Assembly: GCA_045544515.1 (NCBI GenBank)
Contig: JAZPZD010000008.1
Location: 1 to 64,000 of the forward strand
DNA length: 64,000 nucleotides
Origin: RGIG8748 sp045544515
Lineage (GTDB): Bacteria; Bacillota; Clostridia; UMGS1810
Reading direction: 5' to 3'
Position numbers and translations under genes: made by a program. The notes beneath the pieces were generated by a model. It did no database searches and had not been told where the DNA came from. It saw nothing but the letters and a program-made list of their open reading frames with translations. Each line of letters begins with the position of its first letter. Positions within the stretch are counted from its first letter, which is position 1. Shown here in pieces: positions 16,621-24,373 of the stretch.

Positions 16621-19600
16621 TCATTTTTTCCATACTGCAGTGTGATTGCCGTATGTTTCTAACTGCTTGTGTGCCTCGTGTTGCTGATGCGGACCATATG
16701 CGGAAATATTTGAGTTATATGTTCTGTTGTCGTATATTGTTGGTCCCGAGGAGGAATTTTTTGATACATCTGCTTTTATAACAGCTGATACAGAACTGAA
16801 CGAAGCGGAAAGTTCGCTTTGTATAGTATCCCACATAGCCTTGAATTCGGACAGAAATCCGTCACTGAACTGTGCGGCACTGTCTTCGCCTATTACAAAG
16901 AAGTCCTGCGGAAGCTCGCCAAACTCATCCTCGAAAGCGGTTTTCAATTCGGAAAGTTCGCTTGACATGAGCTTGTTTGCAGTTTCTTTGGCTAACTCAT
17001 CATTACGGTTCCAGCCTTCCGTATATTTATTAAAATCTTCGTCTGGTGAATTCAGCAGCAGAGTAAGATATTCTATACCCTCACTTACACTCATAGACTT
17101 TAGTTCTTCTGCAAAGAAGCTACTTAGACCGCCATTCCTTTCTGAAAACTGGTCTATCAAACGGTTATATGTTTCAAGCTCTAAATTTTCAGCTGACGGG
17201 TCTGCAAGCATTTTATACTGTTCTGTCTTATCCCCGCCGTGAATAGTAATGCTGCGTATGGATTTATTATCCGCAGATAGTTCCTCTGCAAGATTATCTC
17301 TTTCATCCCTTACTTTTTCTGCAGATTCTTTCCACTTTTTAACATAGCTATCTATCTCCCTGGTGAGTTCTTTGTACTTATCCGAGGTTTTGTCAAAATA
17401 ATCATCTCTGAATTTTGCAAGCGTTTTGTAATATTGGTGCTCGGTTATAGTACCTCTGTCCTTGGCATATTTAAGGTCGGAAAGTTCTTTTTCGTAAACA
17501 CGCTCACCATACTGCTTTTTCTCTTCCATAAACTGCTTATATTCGTTGGATTGCTCGCCATAGTGCTTTGTGACAAGCTCTTCTTTTTTACGAATATATT
17601 CAGCTTCGGTTATGTACTCCATTTCAAGCTGATGCTTTAAGTCCTTTAACTCCTGTTCCGCTGCCGACTTTTTGGCACTTGAATTGCTTTTTCCACCGCC
17701 GGTGGTTGTACCAGATGAACCATTTGAGGTTTTTCCGCCGGTTAATTTGTTGAACTTTTCCTCTTCTTCAGTATGTTTAAGAATGTGTTTGTTAAGTTCT
17801 TTTTTTAGGCGTTCCTCATCCTCAACATATCCTAAATATTCTTCATGTGTTGTCTTGGTGTTTTCCTTTGCTTCTTCATATGCAGCATCTTCGCCTTTAA
17901 GCAAATATAACGCCAAATCCCAAGCATTTCCGCTTTTGCGTGCTCTTTTATCTCTAACTTCAGCTATTTCTTCATTTGTTGCAGCATCAATCCAGGTTTG
18001 CCTTGCTTCATCTTTTGCTTTTATTATTTCAGTCAATCTACCTTGATATGCATCTACATACGCCTTTGCCACTGCAAGATTATAATATGCCTCGGCAAGC
18101 TTATCCACAGAAGTACGCTGAACATCTATCGCTCCTGTTTCATCATATAGTGAACTTGTTATACCCGGTATAATACTTTCAAGTTCTGCAGCAGCTTTAT
18201 TAAATGCTTTTTTTGCCGTTTCAGCTTCTTTGTCCGTGAGAGTTCCACTTTTTATCTGGTCTTCAAGTTCATAGAGCCTATCCTTTAGAACATTTACTTG
18301 TGATGCTTCGGCAATTTCAGCATCTCGTTTATCATCTATAGCCTTGATAGACTCCTTATAGCTTTCGTCAAGGTCCTTTACAGATTTTTCGATTCTCTTA
18401 TTTGCATCGGATATCTCTTCGGCTGCTGATTTATGGGTAGCGGCATAAGTTGCGATACCTGCCACCAGAGTTGCAAGAGCAACTGCCACCCAGGTATAAG
18501 GATTTTTTAATAATTCCGCATTAAAGAGTTTCTGTGCCGTTGTTCCAAGTTTTGTAGCCGCTGTATATGCCTCTGTGCCCTTTTTTAAGTTCATAAGGTC
18601 ATTTACTACAAGAGCAATATTCAAAGCACCAAGACCTGCACCAAAGGCAACTGCACCAGTTGCTGCGTTTTTAAAAAACTTTTCCAGACTACCATCTTCC
18701 AGCTTTTCATTGAGCCAGTCTACCATTTCTATAGCTTCGGGTAAGACATCTTCTGTAAGCGTTTGGGAAACTCCGCTTGAAACCTCACCGAAGAATGCAG
18801 TTATGTTATCTTTGAGTGTAGATATCTGCCCTGATGCAGTACCCGATTGCTCCTGCAAGGCATTAAAAAACTGCCCTCCCTCAGAAGTAGCAGTTCTCAT
18901 AGCATCGGCAACCATCTCGTATGTGATGGCTCCCTTTGACATTTCATCTTTTAACTGGGCAACGGATTTTCCCGTCTTTTCGGATATAATCTGCAGGGGA
19001 TTAAATCCTTGATTGATACATTGCAGAAGGTCCTGGCCCATCAATTTGCCCTGTGATTTAACCTGTCCGAAAACAAGTGCAAGTCCTTTGAACTTTTCTT
19101 TGTTTCCAAGGGATATATCACCGAGCATTTGAAGGTCGGGCATAAGATTGTTTACATCTTCACCAAATGCAAGAAGTGTAGTACTCGCATCTGCCAAATC
19201 TGTAAGTTCAAACGGTGTAGTTGCTGAAAAACCTTTCAGACTTTCCATAAGCTTTGCCGCTTCCTCGGCACTTCCAAGCATTGTTTTAAAGCCTGCGTTG
19301 TACTCTTCCATTGTCATATTATAATTGACACCGATACCAAGTACTGCGGCACCTGCTGCTACTCCTGCAGTTGCAAGAGTCTTTACGCCTCTATTGATAC
19401 CGCCTATTATATCAGCGGAGCTTTGCATAGCCTTGGCATTATGCCTTGCTACTGCTTCGGCGGCTTCTTTAGCTTCCTTTTCTGCTTGTTTTGCGACTCT
19501 TGCAGTTTCCTTTACAGCATTATCTGCAGACTTTTTTATCTTATCATCTGTGGCTTCCAATGCTTTCTTTACAGCATCGTTGTGCTCTTCGACTGCCTTT

Positions 19601-19704
19601 TGAGCTTTTAAAGCGGCGTCTTTGGCCTTTTTCTCAAGACCGTTTAATTTGGTTTCGTACCCTTTATCGTCACCGTCTATCTTAATAAGTACGCCATCAG
19701 CCAT
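16621..19704 (-). CDS. Tail tape measure protein
   Basis: The largest phage gene, 1,027 residues, sets tail length and travels with the DNA through the tail. The N-terminal third has a tape-measure domain: FSATTPFELTDLADASTTLL, QGKLMGQDLLQCINQGFNPL, SGTASGQISTLKDNITAFFG. Long coiled-coil stretches precede and follow it. Two hydrophobic segments (about residues 350-365 and 405-425) may contact the host membrane during DNA entry. Residues near 690 form a glycine/serine linker. It lies between Gp15 and Dit, as in other siphophages. Confidence 0.93.
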   Translation of the reverse strand: MADGVLIKIDGDDKGYETKLNGLEKKAKDAALKAQKAVEEHNDAVKKALEATDDKIKKSADNAVKETARVAKQAEKEAKEAAEAVARHNAKAMQSSADIIGGINRGVKTLATAGVAAGAAVLGIGVNYNMTMEEYNAGFKTMLGSAEEAAKLMESLKGFSATTPFELTDLADASTTLLAFGEDVNNLMPDLQMLGDISLGNKEKFKGLALVFGQVKSQGKLMGQDLLQCINQGFNPLQIISEKTGKSVAQLKDEMSKGAITYEMVADAMRTATSEGGQFFNALQEQSGTASGQISTLKDNITAFFGEVSSGVSQTLTEDVLPEAIEMVDWLNEKLEDGSLEKFFKNAATGAVAFGAGLGALNIALVVNDLMNLKKGTEAYTAATKLGTTAQKLFNAELLKNPYTWVAVALATLVAGIATYAATHKSAAEEISDANKRIEKSVKDLDESYKESIKAIDDKRDAEIAEASQVNVLKDRLYELEDQIKSGTLTDKEAETAKKAFNKAAAELESIIPGITSSLYDETGAIDVQRTSVDKLAEAYYNLAVAKAYVDAYQGRLTEIIKAKDEARQTWIDAATNEEIAEVRDKRARKSGNAWDLALYLLKGEDAAYEEAKENTKTTHEEYLGYVEDEERLKKELNKHILKHTEEEEKFNKLTGGKTSNGSSGTTTGGGKSNSSAKKSAAEQELKDLKHQLEMEYITEAEYIRKKEELVTKHYGEQSNEYKQFMEEKKQYGERVYEKELSDLKYAKDRGTITEHQYYKTLAKFRDDYFDKTSDKYKELTREIDSYVKKWKESAEKVRDERDNLAEELSADNKSIRSITIHGGDKTEQYKMLADPSAENLELETYNRLIDQFSERNGGLSSFFAEELKSMSVSEGIEYLTLLLNSPDEDFNKYTEGWNRNDELAKETANKLMSSELSELKTAFEDEFGELPQDFFVIGEDSAAQFSDGFLSEFKAMWDTIQSELSASFSSVSAVIKADVSKNSSSGPTIYDNRTYNSNISAYGPHQQHEAHKQLETYGNHTAVWKK

Positions 19705-19708
19705 GTTC

Positions 19709-20284
19709 TCACCTTCCTTTTACAAATGTTCTTTTAAATGCACTGCTGAAATCAGCCTCTTTTTGCCCCTGTGAGCGATTATCGGGCAAGGAGTGACATC
19801 TTTTCATATCGGCATAGTATTTTCGCATATCGTCGCTTTTTATCGTGCTTAAATCAACACATCTGAACTGCAGTGTCTTTATAAAGCTTGTACAATCTGT
19901 CAGTCCATCCAAAAGAGCTTTGAATACATACCAGTGCATATCTACACTTTGCAAATCAATGCCATACTGTTGCATGAACGCCGAATAGATAAGATTGGCA
20001 TCATAATCGAAGTCGTAAACCTTTGTTGTCTGCTTTTTTTCTTCGGCAGATGCAACAGTCTTTGTAGGATTATAGAAATCCATAGCAGCAACAAGTGCTT
20101 CAAAAAGATTAGGAGGTAATTCGGTGAAAACCAACCTTATTGCTTCAAAGCTCTTAAACGGTGCCGACATATCATTAAAAGCAATTTGTGTAAATCTAAT
20201 CCAGGTTTTGAAATCTGTTTTTATAGGTATCTCTTTACCGCATACATTAACTGTCTGTGGAAGAGCATCTGTCAATATGTTCAT
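19709..20284 (-). CDS. Bacteriophage Gp15 family protein, probable tail assembly chaperone
   Basis: A 191-residue protein with the Gp15 pattern: short strand, then FKTWIRFTQI, IRLVFTELPPNLFEALVAAM, FYNP, and a C-terminal half with FDYDANLIYSAFMQQYGID and MHWYVFKALLDGL. It directly precedes the tape measure gene, the site of tail assembly chaperones. The canonical Gp14 partner is not seen beside it; an accessory cassette occupies that place. Confidence 0.85.
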   Translation of the reverse strand: MNILTDALPQTVNVCGKEIPIKTDFKTWIRFTQIAFNDMSAPFKSFEAIRLVFTELPPNLFEALVAAMDFYNPTKTVASAEEKKQTTKVYDFDYDANLIYSAFMQQYGIDLQSVDMHWYVFKALLDGLTDCTSFIKTLQFRCVDLSTIKSDDMRKYYADMKRCHSLPDNRSQGQKEADFSSAFKRTFVKGR

Positions 20285-20303
20285 AGGTTCACCTTCTTTT
20301 CAA

Positions 20304-20341
20304 AAAAATACTGCTTCGTGTGTTTACAAAGCAGTATTTTT
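20304..20341 (-). terminator. Terminator closing the accessory cassette in the tail module
   Basis: A 13-base perfect stem (20304-20316 with 20329-20341) is followed on the minus strand by a run of T. It lies after the endonuclease gene and before gp15, inside what is otherwise one late operon. Confidence 0.88.
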
Positions 20342-20349
20342 TCTTTATT

Positions 20350-21120
20350 TTATTTTTTCACTGGACGAAATAGTCTGTCACCTCTGTCACCTCTGTAGTA
20401 GCGGTTTCGTAAAGCATAATATGGAATGCTTAATAATCTCGAAATATCAAGGAGTGTTTTCTTTTCACCATTATATTCAACTACAACGATTTTATTTTTC
20501 ACCGGGCGAAATAAGGTTTCGCCTCGTTCTCCTTTTGTATATCGTGTCCTCAATGTACCTTGATGAATTCCAGAAACTTCTGATGCCTGTGCCAATGTCA
20601 TTTTCACACCATTAAGTATTACAAAAACATTATTACTCCTATGACGCTGTTGTTCTTTCATCGTTATCCATCTACAATTATTTGGTGCATAATTACAATT
20701 ACCATCTATCCTGTCAAGCGTTAAATTGTCTTGGTAACCATTCTTCATTGCCCAGTTATAAAATGCAGTAGCATCATTTTTCCATTCATCACACACGGTA
20801 ATGCCCTTTGCGCCATAAAATTTATAGCTTTTATGCTCTTTATCATAACACCTGCGAATCATACTCTGCCAAATACGATACTGTCGAGTTTTACTTATAC
20901 CATGTTTGTACTTGAACATAAAACGAGCATTCTCTTTCCGATAGCATCCACAAGATACAATATCGCCGGCTTTTAAGGCACTTCTTGTTACAGTAGTTAT
21001 ATTTCCACAATCACATTTGCACTTCCAATATGTGTGATGATTGTCAGTAGGCGTAAATTTAATTACAGTAAGCCTGCCGAACCGCTTGCCTGTAAGGTCT
21101 TCTTTAAAGGATTTGCTCAT
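20350..21120 (-). CDS. Free-standing homing-type endonuclease (HNH/AP2-like) with tandem DNA-binding repeats
   Basis: A 256-residue protein in three parts. First comes a zinc ribbon (GKRFGRLTVI, KCKCDCG, SCGC). Then an HNH-like catalytic region has YDKEHKSYKFYGAKGITVC and LDRIDGNCNYAPNNCRW, a pattern shared by AP2/HNH mobile endonucleases. Last are two 44-residue repeats (LAQASEVSGIHQGTLRTRY and LLDISRLLSIPYYALRNRY), each ending LFRPVK, that look like NUMOD-type helix-turn-helix units. Such genes insert between structural genes and spread by cutting unoccupied relatives. The ATG at 21120 overlaps the previous gene; a GTG four codons upstream is less well spaced. Confidence 0.75.
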   Translation of the reverse strand: MSKSFKEDLTGKRFGRLTVIKFTPTDNHHTYWKCKCDCGNITTVTRSALKAGDIVSCGCYRKENARFMFKYKHGISKTRQYRIWQSMIRRCYDKEHKSYKFYGAKGITVCDEWKNDATAFYNWAMKNGYQDNLTLDRIDGNCNYAPNNCRWITMKEQQRHRSNNVFVILNGVKMTLAQASEVSGIHQGTLRTRYTKGERGETLFRPVKNKIVVVEYNGEKKTLLDISRLLSIPYYALRNRYYRGDRGDRLFRPVKK

Positions 21121-21392
21121 AACGATAAGCACTCCTCCCTTATTCTCATAGCAAGTTTAAAGCCTAATACAAAGCCTCTTTTATCGTGTTCAACCTCTGC
21201 TGTCGTAAGTATGTCATCATTTTCCAGAGCTTTTTTTACATTTTCTTCAATCAGAGATTGTATAAAATGTTTGTTTGCCTTTTCTTCTGCCTCCACAAAG
21301 GCTTTGTTTGTTGCTTCGTATTCCTTGCACATATCAGTAAATTCAGGAGTTAAAACAAATTCCTCAAAAATTTCTTCAATTATTCTTTTCAT
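21117..21392 (-). CDS. Small phage protein, possibly DUF6809-like
   Basis: A 91-residue mostly helical, acidic protein (MKRIIEEIFEEFVLTPEF, coiled middle part, GFVLGFKLAMRIREE). The last segment recalls DUF6809 proteins of Firmicutes prophages, whose role is unknown. It starts at the ATG at 21392 after GAGAGGAG and overlaps the endonuclease gene by four bases (ATGA), so the two are co-translated. Confidence 0.6.
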   Translation of the reverse strand: MKRIIEEIFEEFVLTPEFTDMCKEYEATNKAFVEAEEKANKHFIQSLIEENVKKALENDDILTTAEVEHDKRGFVLGFKLAMRIREECLSL

Positions 21393-21520
21393 AAAAAATA
21401 CTCCTCTCAAATTTTTGGATTTGACAGAAGCACCTTACTGTAGTATAATATTTACAGATAGGTTTTCCTGTCGCTTTTGAGGTAACGCAGACTTTCCACG
21501 GTGAGCGTTGCCTCACTTTT

Positions 21521-21691
21521 TTAATCTTTTTTTTCTGCATTAAGGTGTTTACGCACCCAATCTGCAAAGGAACCATTTCCGATAGCCTTTTTTAATTTGT
21601 CGGCTTCACCATTGTCTTTTCTGGCTTTAAAACTGAAAATTTGGTATGCTTTCCGTTCCCACGCAGATTCTTTTTGGTAATCTCTCGACAT
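21521..21691 (-). CDS. Small ribbon-helix-helix-like or basic phage protein
   Basis: A 56-residue basic protein (MSRDYQKESAWERKAYQ, then FKARKDNGEADKLKKAI and FADWVRKHLN). The strand-helix-helix layout resembles short Arc-type DNA-binding proteins, which could make it the regulator of the palindrome at 21985. AGGAGGG stands just before the ATG at 21691; an upstream extension in the same frame lacks a start signal. The fold is inferred from the pattern only. Confidence 0.55.
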   Translation of the reverse strand: MSRDYQKESAWERKAYQIFSFKARKDNGEADKLKKAIGNGSFADWVRKHLNAEKKD

Positions 21692-21699
21692 AAGCCCTC

Positions 21700-21783
21700 C
21701 TATAATTTCACAAGCGTCAAAATAAGATTTAAAACCGAAAGAGCCAATGCTAAGATTGAAATAATCAACGTTAAATGCTTCAT
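21700..21783 (-). CDS. 27-residue hydrophobic peptide
   Basis: The frame from ATG 21783 to TAG 21700 encodes a short membrane-type peptide beginning MKHLTLIISILALALSV and ending in TLVKL. Its stop lies next to the ribosome site of the following gene, a coupled arrangement. No clear ribosome site of its own is seen, so expression would depend on coupling. Confidence 0.4.
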   Translation of the reverse strand: MKHLTLIISILALALSVLNLILTLVKL

Positions 21784-21841
21784 ATTGACACGGCAAAGAA
21801 ATTATGATAATATTTTAATACCCCCGAGGGGAGGGGACTTT

Positions 21842-21958
21842 TTATCGTCCCCTATCTAATAGCCAGTATATAAGATTTATTAGTACTGTTATTAGATTTA
21901 TTATTGCGGTGATAAGGTTGGTCGTTTCAACCTTATCACTTTTATTTTTCTTTGCCAT
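21842..21958 (-). CDS. 38-residue membrane peptide, first gene of the accessory cassette
   Basis: The frame starts at ATG 21958 with an excellent AGGAGGTGAGGG ribosome site and ends at 21842. The peptide has a charged head (MAKKNKSDKVETT) and one membrane helix (LITAIINLITVLINLIYWLL). It is the first gene behind the consensus promoter at 21978-22006. A role as toxin, superinfection factor or lysis modulator is possible but unproven. Confidence 0.6.
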   Translation of the reverse strand: MAKKNKSDKVETTNLITAIINLITVLINLIYWLLDRGR

Positions 21959-21977
21959 TCCCTCACCTCCTGAATAT

Positions 21978-22006
21978 ATTATACCATACGTTTAAACGTA
22001 TGTCAA
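21978..22006 (-). promoter_or_regulatory. Perfect consensus promoter inside the tail operon
   Basis: On the minus strand there is TTGACA at 22006-22001, a 17-base spacer, then TATAAT at 21983-21978. It drives the cassette 21958-20350 separately from the late phage promoter. Perfect agreement in both boxes and spacing makes it one of the strongest promoters in the window. Confidence 0.9.
21985..22002. promoter_or_regulatory. 18-bp perfect palindrome acting as probable operator
   Basis: CATACGTTTAAACGTATG is its own reverse complement. It fills almost the whole space between the -35 and -10 boxes, so a dimer bound there would block the promoter. Confidence 0.75.
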
Positions 22007-22032
22007 GAGGTTTTTATCAATTTATATAATTT

Positions 22033-22212
22033 TTATTGAGCTTCCAATATGCTATCTATAATCTCATCCTTGAGATTGTTCATAGACACACCTTCTACTC
22101 CATATTTTGCCGCAATTTCAAGAAGCTCTGCTTTTGTCAAAGCATCAAGCTCCTCATAAGTATAAGCCTCTTTATCGCCTATTGCAGCTTCATCTGTCAT
22201 AGCGAGAGGCAT
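22033..22212 (-). CDS. Small HeH/LEM-like phage protein
   Basis: A 59-residue acidic protein ending with a helix-extended-helix pattern (LDALTKAELLEIAAKYGVEG, then MNNLKDEIIDSILEAQ), as in Rho-N/HeH domains found behind tail tube or capsid genes of many phages. Its ATG overlaps the stop of the tail tube gene. Its role is probably structural or as a nucleic-acid binder, but is unknown. Confidence 0.65.
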   Translation of the reverse strand: MPLAMTDEAAIGDKEAYTYEELDALTKAELLEIAAKYGVEGVSMNNLKDEIIDSILEAQ

Positions 22213-22721
22213 CAAGTGTCCTGCTCTGTACTCTCTTCAAATGTAATTGTTTCCACATTGTCGGGATTGCCGTTTTCGGGTGTTGCTATCTTTGCAATAC
22301 CGTAGACGGTTTCTTCTGCTTCTTTGAAGCTGCCTGTGTAGGTCATAGCGTCTGTGGAATTACCTTTTGTGGATAAAATAACAGAGCATACTGTCTTTGT
22401 AGCGGCAAAGCCATCGCCCTTGGGCTGTGTGAAATCCACATAATAGATTTCTCTTCTTGCAGCAGTTCCCACAATCTTCTTTTCGTGGAGCTCAACTATA
22501 TCGTCGTGAACAAGATCACCTACATATCTGTCAAGTTCAAAATCCATTATAGTGGTATAACCCGTAACATCATTTGTTTCGGACTTCATATCCACATATT
22601 TTCTGTTGTACTCCTGGGGTGTACTGTTCTCGGAAAGGGTTTTGAAACCTCTCATCCTTACAATATCACCATCGGGTACTCCATAGAAACATTTTCCTTC
22701 ATACCTTAACATTAAATCCAT
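22212..22721 (-). CDS. Major tail (tube) protein
   Basis: A 169-residue protein with a beta-rich core (GCFYGVP-like start, then YTTIMDFELDRYVGDLVHDD and IYYVDFTQPKGDGFAATK), as expected of siphophage tube subunits. It lies between the tail terminator-like gene and the Gp15/tape measure section, where the tube gene is always placed. The acidic C-terminal tail is probably exposed. Confidence 0.75.
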   Translation of the reverse strand: MDLMLRYEGKCFYGVPDGDIVRMRGFKTLSENSTPQEYNRKYVDMKSETNDVTGYTTIMDFELDRYVGDLVHDDIVELHEKKIVGTAARREIYYVDFTQPKGDGFAATKTVCSVILSTKGNSTDAMTYTGSFKEAEETVYGIAKIATPENGNPDNVETITFEESTEQDT

Positions 22722-22728
22722 TGTTTTA

Positions 22729-23181
22729 TCATCCTTTCATATCTAAAAATAGTATTTCTACCGGGAATGAATAAACCGCACCGTCTTCTGCCTCGGTAAG
22801 ACCAAGAAGTGCTGGTGTTTTTGCAGTTCTGGGTGTAGCCATATGCTGAATTATGCAATCCTTTCCAAAATCAGGGAAGTTTTTGGCTCTGCCCTGCTCG
22901 TTTATCCAATCCATAAACTGTTGCACCTCTTGTGTCGCCTCGGAATTGGCATAGGTGTTACTATCTTTGCTGTGCGGCTTAATCTGTCTTATTTCGAACG
23001 CAAGATTTATAAGACACGGACCGTCAACATATTGTGTTACAACCTTACCATGTCCCGAAGTAAGCACTGAGGTGTTATCGTCATTGTTTTCATCTGTTAC
23101 ATAGTTCAAATATGTATGTTGCCCCGCCAGATGACAACGGGATATGAAGTCTTGCATTGCTTCGTATTTGTTATCTGTCAA
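22729..23181 (-). CDS. Probable tail terminator / minor structural protein
   Basis: A 150-residue protein (HTYLNYVTDENNDDNTSVL, MDWINEQGRAKNFPDFG, VYSFPVEILFLDMKG). Its position between the connector genes and the tube gene matches tail terminator proteins that cap the tube and join it to the head. The sequence itself does not give a certain family. Confidence 0.6.
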   Translation of the reverse strand: MTDNKYEAMQDFISRCHLAGQHTYLNYVTDENNDDNTSVLTSGHGKVVTQYVDGPCLINLAFEIRQIKPHSKDSNTYANSEATQEVQQFMDWINEQGRAKNFPDFGKDCIIQHMATPRTAKTPALLGLTEAEDGAVYSFPVEILFLDMKG

Positions 23182-23591
23182 AACCTTAACCTCCCACTGT
23201 CTATATATCCTTGCAGAGCATCATCGAGCTTGGGCTTTTCTGTGGGCATAGCACTATCCACCCACTCATTTGTGGATTTGGGATGTTTGTTGTGCGTAAG
23301 GTCCAGAGGCTTGCCCGCATATACCTTTTTGACACCTTTCCGTGCATATGAGCTACCTGTTTTGGGATCTACCATAAGCTCACCCTTATTTAAAAAGTGT
23401 GCATTTGGTGCTACAAATTCGAGCTCTTTTGGCCTTATAAGCACAGACTCCATTGTAGTACCTGTCATCATAGGAATATACGGCACAAGCAATCTATGAA
23501 GTTCTGAAGCTGCAAAAGTCCAGAAACCATCATTTCGCACAACGGACATATGCTTTGGAACATTTATATTAACTTCAACATTTATGTTCAC
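23178..23591 (-). CDS. Minor capsid protein, Minor_capsid_2-like (head-tail joining)
   Basis: A 137-residue protein with GFWTFAASELHRLLVPYIPMMTGTTMESV, then NAHFLNKGELMVDPKTGS and HNKHPKSTNEWVDSA. The pattern HFLNKGE followed by a W-x-D-x-A stretch is typical of HK97 gp10-like and minor capsid proteins of lactococcal-type phages. It overlaps its downstream neighbour by four bases. Confidence 0.72.
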   Translation of the reverse strand: MNINVEVNINVPKHMSVVRNDGFWTFAASELHRLLVPYIPMMTGTTMESVLIRPKELEFVAPNAHFLNKGELMVDPKTGSSYARKGVKKVYAGKPLDLTHNKHPKSTNEWVDSAMPTEKPKLDDALQGYIDSGRLRF

Positions 23592-23593
23592 GC

Positions 23594-24007
23594 CTACACT
23601 CCCTTTGCTCTGTAATGTCTTGCATACGGCAAGTGTGTATTTACAGATACAGATTTAACCGTGAAGCTCCTTCCTGCATATTTTTGCAAAAGGTCTGATA
23701 TACGGCTACCCTTGAAGTCGGAGATATTATCATCCACTTCTCCGCAGACTATAACATCATCCGGCTTAAGAGTAAATGTACCATCTATCCCTTTATAATC
23801 GTCTGTATATCGACTATCCTCTTGAATACGGCATATATAGCTATCCGCTATGGATAGGCTGGTACCGCTTGACTGTGTGACTGCCTCTGTAGTAAAAAAG
23901 CAATCGTGCAGTACGGTCCTGTGCCATATAGTTAATGCCTTGTCTCCCGATTTGTCTACATAACGATTATAAAGGGTTATGGTTTTGTTAAAGGTGGGGT
24001 CTATCAT
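23594..24007 (-). CDS. Head closure-type protein, Minor_capsid_1-like
   Basis: A 137-residue beta-rich protein (FNKTITLYNRYVDKSGDK, IWHRTVLHDCFFT, GRSFTVKSVSVNTHLPYARHYRA). The order adaptor, closure, minor capsid, terminator is standard in siphophages, and this gene is in the closure place. It starts with an ATG overlapping the adaptor gene's end. Confidence 0.65.
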   Translation of the reverse strand: MIDPTFNKTITLYNRYVDKSGDKALTIWHRTVLHDCFFTTEAVTQSSGTSLSIADSYICRIQEDSRYTDDYKGIDGTFTLKPDDVIVCGEVDDNISDFKGSRISDLLQKYAGRSFTVKSVSVNTHLPYARHYRAKGV

Positions 24008-24360
24008 ATAAGCTTCACCCCACAGTACATAAGCGGTGTACCATCGTCTGCCACTTCGTTTATAAGATACGAGCGTATAAGCTGATGGGCTTTTTTGTTT
24101 AGTTCATCAGCTGATGCTATCTGCATATTCTGGCTTAAACCATCGTGATTAAATGATGCAACCTTTTCTACGGTAGGGTCGGCTTTGTAGAGCACATCTA
24201 TAAGTCTTACCATACACATTTTAACCGCTTCACTTGGAATGGTTATTCTGTCAAAGGTCTTTTCCCGTATCTTTTGAGTGGCTTCGTATGCGTACATATT
24301 AAAGGCGGTCTCATTAAGAGTTCCGCCTTTATCCTTATATTCATCATAGGTTATGTACAT
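24004..24360 (-). CDS. Head-tail connector (adaptor) protein
   Basis: A 118-residue, mostly helical protein (YDEYKDKGGTL, FNMYAYEATQKIREKTFDRI, VKMCMVRLIDVLYKAD), the pattern of gp6/Ad1-type adaptors that bind under the portal. It lies between the capsid gene and the closure-type gene. Confidence 0.78.
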   Translation of the reverse strand: MYITYDEYKDKGGTLNETAFNMYAYEATQKIREKTFDRITIPSEAVKMCMVRLIDVLYKADPTVEKVASFNHDGLSQNMQIASADELNKKAHQLIRSYLINEVADDGTPLMYCGVKLI

Positions 24361-24373
24361 TTATATCACCCTT

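Noticed and set aside
14221..20398. Long plus-strand frames across the tail genes (for example opposite Dit and tape measure)
   Set aside because: They mirror real minus-strand genes, lack ribosome sites and have unnatural composition (Cys/Ser/Phe rich).
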